From: Treponema sp.
GTDB lineage: Bacteria > Spirochaetota > Spirochaetia > Treponematales > Treponemataceae
Direction of reading: 5' to 3'
NCBI GenBank assembly: GCA_016292805.1
Contig: JAEDFM010000040.1
Location: forward strand, 1-18,589
Length of the DNA: 18,589 nucleotides
Shown here: positions 14,356 to 18,589 of the stretch, piece after piece
Numbering within the stretch: the stretch's first letter is position 1
Layout of the letters: each line of letters starts with the position of its first letter
Position numbers and translations under genes: made by a program
The notes under the pieces: model-generated
What the model was told of the DNA's origin: nothing
What the model saw: the letters and a program-made list of their open reading frames with translations, nothing else
The model's database searches: none

Positions 14356-17040
14356 ATGACTTCTGGCCAGAAGATAGCTTTCAGCCTATTAACGACAATT
14401 ATTCTTGTCGCTGGATTTGTGGTAACAGCCCAGTCAACAAAGCTTTTCAAGCTTATTGACGACAGGTACTATTCCCAGTCCAGAGTTACCGAAAAGAATG
14501 ATCATCTTAATAGTGTTGCACAAAGCTTAGACTCATACATTACGAACGTTCTCAATCAGTTGGAAAAGGGTGAAAATGCCTATGTTAAGCAGGATTGTAT
14601 CCGCAGTTACATGGACCAGAACCCATCCGAAGCCCTTCAGCAGGAGCGTCGGAACCTTACAGCCCAGCTTTTTAATGATATTCCGTCTCTTTCAGGTATC
14701 CGTCTTGTAGATAAAAATGGAAAATCACTTCATTACAGCTCTTATGATAACGATATCCTCAAAATCAATGGCAGCTACAAAACCTACAAGAATTATCCAG
14801 ATGTAGTAAAAGATTCCGATGAACTGGACTTCAATCAAATCAAACTGAACGAAAACGATCCTTCTCATAAGGTTCTTCTGGATTCACCAAAAAACAGAAT
14901 CATAGTCGCAGTTCCATTTGAATGGATCAACCAGATTTATTCAGCAACAATGTTCTTCTATTTCAATTTCAAGGATGTAGAACAGGAGCTTATCAATCAG
15001 AAAATCATATCATACGGTGAAAACCTCAAACTGGTTTCAGAAGGTTTTGCCGGCGGTATCATCATAGATCTTCCAAATGCATCTCAGTCAGAATTCCTGG
15101 AGCCAGTTACAAATCAGTGGCGTAAAACAACTTCCCTTAAGTCTCCAGAAAAGATTTTAGAGATGAATGATGGACGATTCTGGCTCATGCTTTCAAATGA
15201 CGACTGTAAATATGCCGCAGTAGCCGGAGTTTACCCAAGCGACACCTTCCAGCTGCCAGTAGAAATGATTTATGTAATCTACGGAAGTGTTGCCATCACA
15301 ATTTTCCTTTTATCATTCCTCCTTTTCAGCTTCAAGCGTAACTCAGAAACAGTAATCAAAAAGCGCTTAAAGAAGATTCAGTACGGAATCATTAAGGAAT
15401 ACCTTGATAATAAAGAAAAAATCGAATGGTCCTCGGTAGTAAAACAGTTGAAAACCCGTAAGGATGATCTTTCTGGCGATATTTACAGCTCTTTAGGCGT
15501 TCACTCTAAAAAACAGAAGAAACATCTTGATGAATTCCTTGAAAAAAGCTGGGCAGAAATCTTCCAAGTTCTGGAAGGAACAAAAGCTCCAGCCAGTACA
15601 GAAGGGACAGGGACAAATGCAGCAGGGACAAATGCAGCAGCCAGCACCGTATCCGGCATCACAATGGAACAGCTGCGCAATATGCTGGAAGAAGTCCTTC
15701 AGGAAACAAATCTTAATATCAATGTGGCAAATATAAAGGGCCTTAAACAGACTCCTTTAAAAACAGTTGCTCCAGTTTCTCCTGCAGCTCCATTGCCAGT
15801 AGCCGATGAAGTTGAAGATTTGGAAGATGTGGAAGAAATCCAGGACTTAGACGATGTAGAAGACTTAGACGATGTAGAAGACTTGGATGATGTAGAAGAA
15901 ATCGAAGAAGTTGAAGAAATAGAGGATGCAGAATCCGTAGAAGATCTGGACGAAGTCGAGGAAATCGAAGAAGTAGAAGAAATTGAAGAAGTCGAAGATG
16001 CTGAACCAGTAGAAGAGCTTGATGAAGTCGAAGAATTAGAAGAATTAGAAGAAATCGAGGAAATTGAGGATGCAGAAGAGGCCGAACCAGTAGAAGAACT
16101 TGATGAAGTCGAGGCCGCAGATGAAATCCAGCCTGCAGACGAGGCTGAAGATTTAGGCGAAGCAGAAGAACTGGAAGAATTAGAAGAACTGGAAGTAGCA
16201 GAACCAGCTCCAGCTCCTGTTATGTCACAGCCAGCAATGGATATGCCAGGCCTCATAGGTTCCAGAGGTGCCGAATACTCAGAAAGCAACGAAACCTTCA
16301 TTCGCAGCGACATTTTTGCCTCAACTTCAAATGTTTTCGCCGAAGAATTAACCCTTGGTCCAGAATATATCTCAGAAAAGGTAGTTTATGTTCCTTTAGA
16401 TTTTACCGTTTACGAATTGCCATCGCTGAAAGAAGTGGACCAGACAAAAGGGACAGGGATAAATGTCCAGACAATGGTGCCAGAGATAAGCGCAAACACA
16501 ACCGCCCAGACAAAGGGGCCAGAGATAAGCGCAAACACAACCGCCCAGACAAAGGTGCCAGAGATAAGCGCAAACACAACCGCCCAGACAAAGGTGCCAG
16601 AGATAAACGCAAACACAACTGCCCAGACAAAGGTTCCAGAGATAAATAACCAGACAAAGGTGCCAGAGACAAACGCCCTTGGTGTTACAAGTCCCGCAAG
16701 CACCGCAAGCGCCGCAAGTCCCGCTTCCCCAGTCGCAGAGGCAACTCCATCCCCTGCCAAACCAGCCAAACCAGCCCGCAAAGGCCTCCTCGCCGCCGCC
16801 AGCGCCTTAGCAGCCGGCCGCGAAATCAAGCTGGACGAAGTAGAAGAACTTCCATCCACAAACAGCTTCTCCATGACCCAGTTCGGCACAAACCTGACCC
16901 CAGTACAGGAGCTTGAAAGCGCCCCACAGGAATCAATAATAGAAAACAACGGACTCTTCCAAATCGCCACAGACCTGGAATACAGCGAAGTAAAACACGA
17001 TAAATCCTTCCAGAGCCTCGTCGACTCAGTTCTCAAATAA
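14356..17040 (+). CDS. Membrane protein with Cache-like external domain, acidic region and family A-derived tandem repeats
   Basis: The 894-residue protein is not assigned to a named family. Membrane segments lie at about 6-26 and 304-326, enclosing an extracytoplasmic domain that looks Cache-like (for example LSGIRLVDKNGKSLHYSS, 112-129). The cytoplasmic part begins with a basic, conserved-looking stretch (about 330-415). A very acidic region follows at about 484-616, with many VEELDEVEEIEE-type units. Residues about 697-773 are tandem 9- or 13-residue units (TKVPEISANTTAQ), then an Ala/Pro-rich linker and a short C-terminal segment ending SFQSLVDSVLK. No kinase, methyl-accepting or cyclase output domain was seen, so an adaptor or scaffold role is only a guess. 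No Shine-Dalgarno is visible. It is followed by the S1-domain gene. Confidence 0.8.
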   Translation: MTSGQKIAFSLLTTIILVAGFVVTAQSTKLFKLIDDRYYSQSRVTEKNDHLNSVAQSLDSYITNVLNQLEKGENAYVKQDCIRSYMDQNPSEALQQERRNLTAQLFNDIPSLSGIRLVDKNGKSLHYSSYDNDILKINGSYKTYKNYPDVVKDSDELDFNQIKLNENDPSHKVLLDSPKNRIIVAVPFEWINQIYSATMFFYFNFKDVEQELINQKIISYGENLKLVSEGFAGGIIIDLPNASQSEFLEPVTNQWRKTTSLKSPEKILEMNDGRFWLMLSNDDCKYAAVAGVYPSDTFQLPVEMIYVIYGSVAITIFLLSFLLFSFKRNSETVIKKRLKKIQYGIIKEYLDNKEKIEWSSVVKQLKTRKDDLSGDIYSSLGVHSKKQKKHLDEFLEKSWAEIFQVLEGTKAPASTEGTGTNAAGTNAAASTVSGITMEQLRNMLEEVLQETNLNINVANIKGLKQTPLKTVAPVSPAAPLPVADEVEDLEDVEEIQDLDDVEDLDDVEDLDDVEEIEEVEEIEDAESVEDLDEVEEIEEVEEIEEVEDAEPVEELDEVEELEELEEIEEIEDAEEAEPVEELDEVEAADEIQPADEAEDLGEAEELEELEELEVAEPAPAPVMSQPAMDMPGLIGSRGAEYSESNETFIRSDIFASTSNVFAEELTLGPEYISEKVVYVPLDFTVYELPSLKEVDQTKGTGINVQTMVPEISANTTAQTKGPEISANTTAQTKVPEISANTTAQTKVPEINANTTAQTKVPEINNQTKVPETNALGVTSPASTASAASPASPVAEATPSPAKPAKPARKGLLAAASALAAGREIKLDEVEELPSTNSFSMTQFGTNLTPVQELESAPQESIIENNGLFQIATDLEYSEVKHDKSFQSLVDSVLK
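15597..15616 (+). repeat. Diverged family A copy in the membrane protein gene
   Basis: The sequence TACAGAAGGGACAGGGACAA differs from the core at three positions and is read as Thr-Glu-Gly-Thr-Gly-Thr-Asn. AGCAGGGACAAATGCAGCAG follows, suggesting local duplication of part of the copy. Confidence 0.6.
15805..16205 (+). repeat. Acidic low-complexity coding repeat
   Basis: GAA/GAT/GAC/GTA-rich DNA encodes runs such as DLDDVEDLDDVEDLDDVEE and EIEEVEEIEEVEDAE. It leaves a long Ser/Thr-rich open frame on the opposite strand, which is a shadow. It is unrelated to family A. Confidence 0.8.
16443..16672 (+). repeat. Seven in-frame family A units forming a protein repeat
   Basis: The first unit (16443-16462) is a perfect core, GACAAAAGGGACAGGGATAA. 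Six diverged units start at 16470, 16509, 16548, 16587, 16626 and 16653, typically GACAAAGGTGCCAGAGATAA. Spacing is 39 bp in the middle (four intervals) and 27 bp at both ends. All are read as Thr-Lys-Val-Pro-Glu-Ile-(Ser/Asn), with the linker Ala-Asn-Thr-Thr-Ala-Gln in the 39-bp units. Confidence 0.9.
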
Positions 17041-17058
17041 CCCGCAAAACAGTATAAT
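17030..17058 (+). promoter_or_regulatory. Candidate sigma-70 promoter of the S1-domain gene
   Basis: TTCTCA (17030-17035) and a perfect TATAAT (17053-17058) are separated by 17 nt. The -35 overlaps the end of the preceding gene. A ribosome binding site AAGGAA is at 17083-17088. Confidence 0.5.
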
Positions 17059-17095
17059 ATTCCCATACAAAATCTCAAAAATAAGGAAGAACCCA

Positions 17096-18190
17096 ATGAA
17101 CAATAGATTCCAGATTGGTGAACCATTCGAAACCACAGTAGTAGCAGTTACAGACAGCACAATCTTCGTAGACTTAAGTGCAAAAAGCGAAGGCGTAGTA
17201 GACCGTGCCGAATTAAATGACGAAAACGGCCAATGCAAAGTAAAAGAAGGCGATAAAATCAAAGTTTTCTTTACAGGCGATGTTCACGGCGAAATGCGCT
17301 TTACAACAAAAATCGCAGGCGACAAAGCAGACAAATCAATGTTAGAAAATGCCTATAACAACGGAATCCCAGTAGAAGGCCGCGTAGAAGCCGAAATCAA
17401 AGGCGGCTTTGAAGTAAAAATCGGCAGCACAAGAGCCTTCTGTCCATATTCCCAGATGGGCTTCAAAAACAAGGAAGAGCCTTCTTATTATATCGGCCGC
17501 ACAATGTCCTTTATCGTAACAGAATACAAGAACGAAGGCCGCAATGTTTTAGTTTCAAACCGCAAAGTAGGCGAAGCCCAATATAATGAAGGAATCGCAA
17601 AACTCGCCACACAGATTACAGAAGGCGCCGTAGTAGAAGCCACAGTAGAAAGCTTCGAAAAATTCGGCGTATTCGTAAACATCCAGGGCTTCCGCGCATT
17701 ACTTCCAATGTCAGAACTCAGCTTCGACCGCGTAGACGACCCGGCATCAATCCTCCAGATTGGCCAGGAAATCAAAGTTCAGGTAATCCACACAGACTGG
17801 AAAAACGAAAGAGTCAGCGTAAGCCTCAAAGCCCTTGAATCAAACCCATGGGATACCGTAGAAAACACAGTCAAAGTAGGCCAGAAGTTCACAGGCAAAG
17901 TAGTCCGCATCGCAGATTTCGGCCTGTTCATTAATGTAGCAAAAGGAATCGACGGCCTCCTCCATGTAAGCGAACTGGAAGGCATCACCGCCAGCACAAA
18001 CTTAAAGAAGGTTTACAAAGTCGGCCAGGAAATGAATGTCGTAGTAGAAAAAATCGACCAGGCCAACAAGCGCATCTCCCTCAAATCAGCCGCTTCAGTT
18101 GAACAGGAAGAAACCGCCAGCACCTACATGTCATCCCAGTCCGACGACGGCGAAACCTACAACCCATTCGCCGCCCTGTTAAAGAAATAA
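17096..18190 (+). CDS. S1 RNA-binding domain protein (four S1 domains)
   Basis: The 364-residue protein consists of four S1 (OB-fold) RNA-binding domains at about 7-73, 90-157, 176-246 and 260-331. Domains three and four are the most typical (VESFEKFGVFVNI, then VRIADFGLFINV and GLLHVSEL). The tail is acidic and ends NPFAALLKK. Proteobacterial S1 has six domains; four-domain S1-like proteins occur in Gram-positive bacteria and others. It may therefore be a ribosome-associated S1 homologue or an RNA-binding regulator, and I do not give it the symbol rpsA. AAGGAA lies 7 nt before the ATG. Codons end in C more often than in the left half of the window. A family B element starts 10 nt after the stop. 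Confidence 0.88.
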   Translation: MNNRFQIGEPFETTVVAVTDSTIFVDLSAKSEGVVDRAELNDENGQCKVKEGDKIKVFFTGDVHGEMRFTTKIAGDKADKSMLENAYNNGIPVEGRVEAEIKGGFEVKIGSTRAFCPYSQMGFKNKEEPSYYIGRTMSFIVTEYKNEGRNVLVSNRKVGEAQYNEGIAKLATQITEGAVVEATVESFEKFGVFVNIQGFRALLPMSELSFDRVDDPASILQIGQEIKVQVIHTDWKNERVSVSLKALESNPWDTVENTVKVGQKFTGKVVRIADFGLFINVAKGIDGLLHVSELEGITASTNLKKVYKVGQEMNVVVEKIDQANKRISLKSAASVEQEETASTYMSSQSDDGETYNPFAALLKK

Positions 18191-18199
18191 AATAGAGGA

Positions 18200-18320
18200 G
18201 GGGAAAGCCTTCCCCTGTCTCCTGCCGCCAGTCGCTCCACAAGTGCCAAAGCCAGCTTTGACACTTGCTCCGCTTTGTCGCGTCATCCGCCACCCCTTCT
18301 AGCGGGGGTGAGCCCCCGCA
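18200..18320 (-). repeat. Family B repeat, copy 3 (long form)
   Basis: It is inverted relative to copies 1 and 2. It begins with the stem GGGGAAAGCCTTCCCC (18200-18215) and has a central hairpin at 18240-18267 (CAAGTG-C-CAAAGC against GCTTTG-A-CACTTG). CACCCCTTCTAGC follows, then a hairpin GCGGGGG / GCCCCCGC at 18302-18319. It is about 120 bp against 56-81 bp for the other copies. The first stem may also terminate the S1 transcript. Confidence 0.7.
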
Positions 18321-18329
18321 ACGCCCCCC

Positions 18330-18420
18330 TGCCATCGACCGTCATTGCAAAGTACCTCGCACCATGGCAATTCAAAGTACTCCTCGTCATTGCGAGGAGC
18401 GCAGCGACGTGGCGATCCAC
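18330..18420 (+). repeat. Family C repeat (GTCATTGCGAGGAG type)
   Basis: CTCCTCG / CGAGGAG forms a 7-bp hairpin around TCATTG at 18380-18399, followed by CGCAGCGACGTGGCGATCC. Sequences of the GTCATTGCGAGGAGCGAAGC kind occur as dispersed repeats in many unrelated bacterial genomes. A partial second copy (GTCATTGCAAAGTAC, from 18340) precedes it. Confidence 0.55.
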
Positions 18421-18589
18421 TTATCACCAGTCCATAACACTTGCCCACTCATTCAATACCGTGCTATAAAAAAGGATGCTAGGTGTACAATTCTTTGGAT
18501 ACCTGTCAAAACTCATTGCTAAAGATCTCGTTCAAAAACAATCATTTTGCTAATTTGTCATATAAATAAAAGGAAAATGTAGATTTATC
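18421..18589. other. Gene-free right end
   Basis: I see no coding sequence, repeat copy or clear promoter here. The last 40 bases are AT-rich with an AAAGGAAAATG, but that ATG is followed directly by TAG. Confidence 0.4.

Noticed and set aside
15699..16313. 204-codon Ser/Thr-rich minus-strand frame
   Set aside because: It is the complement of the acidic Glu/Asp/Val coding repeat and has the low complexity expected of a shadow.
16403..17126. Minus-strand frames with repeated Leu/Ser or Val/Phe units
   Set aside because: They are complements of the family A-derived tandem repeat in the membrane protein gene.
18265..18522. Open frames across the right end
   Set aside because: They run through family B and C repeats, with no start signal or recognisable protein.

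Overview
The window looks like a chromosomal segment of a host-associated spirochaete, most probably a gut or rumen Treponema. This is an inference from gene content: an acyl-ACP thioesterase, a LysM/M23 envelope peptidase, a stand-alone FliL-like protein, a diguanylate cyclase with a LacI-type sensor, an outer-membrane beta-barrel relic and AT-rich DNA. No rRNA or tRNA gene was seen.

Layout. Positions 1-3022 carry three leftward genes or relics (a beta-barrel pseudogene, a Gfo/Idh/MocA oxidoreductase and an acyl-ACP thioesterase) separated by dense repeats. Positions 3023-5449 carry three rightward genes: a histidine phosphatase, rlmE and a LysM/M23 peptidase; the last two overlap by 4 nt. 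Positions 5450-6911 are a mobile-DNA patch: a RAYT-type Y1 transposase, a decayed fragment of an unknown gene, the 3' end of an IS1182-type transposase and a perfect hairpin. Positions 6954-14266 are a tight leftward five-gene operon: hflX, a fliL-like gene, a radical SAM gene, a diguanylate cyclase gene and pepF. Positions 14356-18190 are rightward: a Cache-like membrane protein with acidic and tandem-repeat regions, then a four-domain S1 protein. The right end (18191-18589) is repeat DNA.

The outstanding feature is a dispersed repeat, here called family A, with core GACAAAAGGGACAGGGATAA. About twenty recognisable copies occur in 18.6 kb, in both orientations. They lie between genes, next to start codons, beside the RAYT gene, at the break of the IS fragment, and inside at least five open reading frames. 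The radical SAM gene holds four copies read in four different frame/orientation combinations, with the reading frame always kept open. In the membrane protein the core has been amplified into a 13-residue tandem repeat. Four longer copies (89-90 bp) put the core behind two stem-loops. These are conserved, while the loop inside the second stem diverges in sequence but keeps its length of 33-34 nt. The RAYT gene, from a family known to mobilise REP repeats, is flanked by family A copies in opposite orientations.

A second family (B) carries AAGGGG, a hairpin and a GGGGAA/TTCCCC-type stem, and lies within about 20 nt of three gene ends. Two B copies have GTAG next to the hairpin, which resembles REP elements, so either A or B could be the RAYT substrate. 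A third repeat (C) occurs once near the right end. The working hypothesis is a spirochaetal RAYT/REP-like system whose repeat also enters coding sequence, comparable in behaviour to the Rickettsia palindromic elements.
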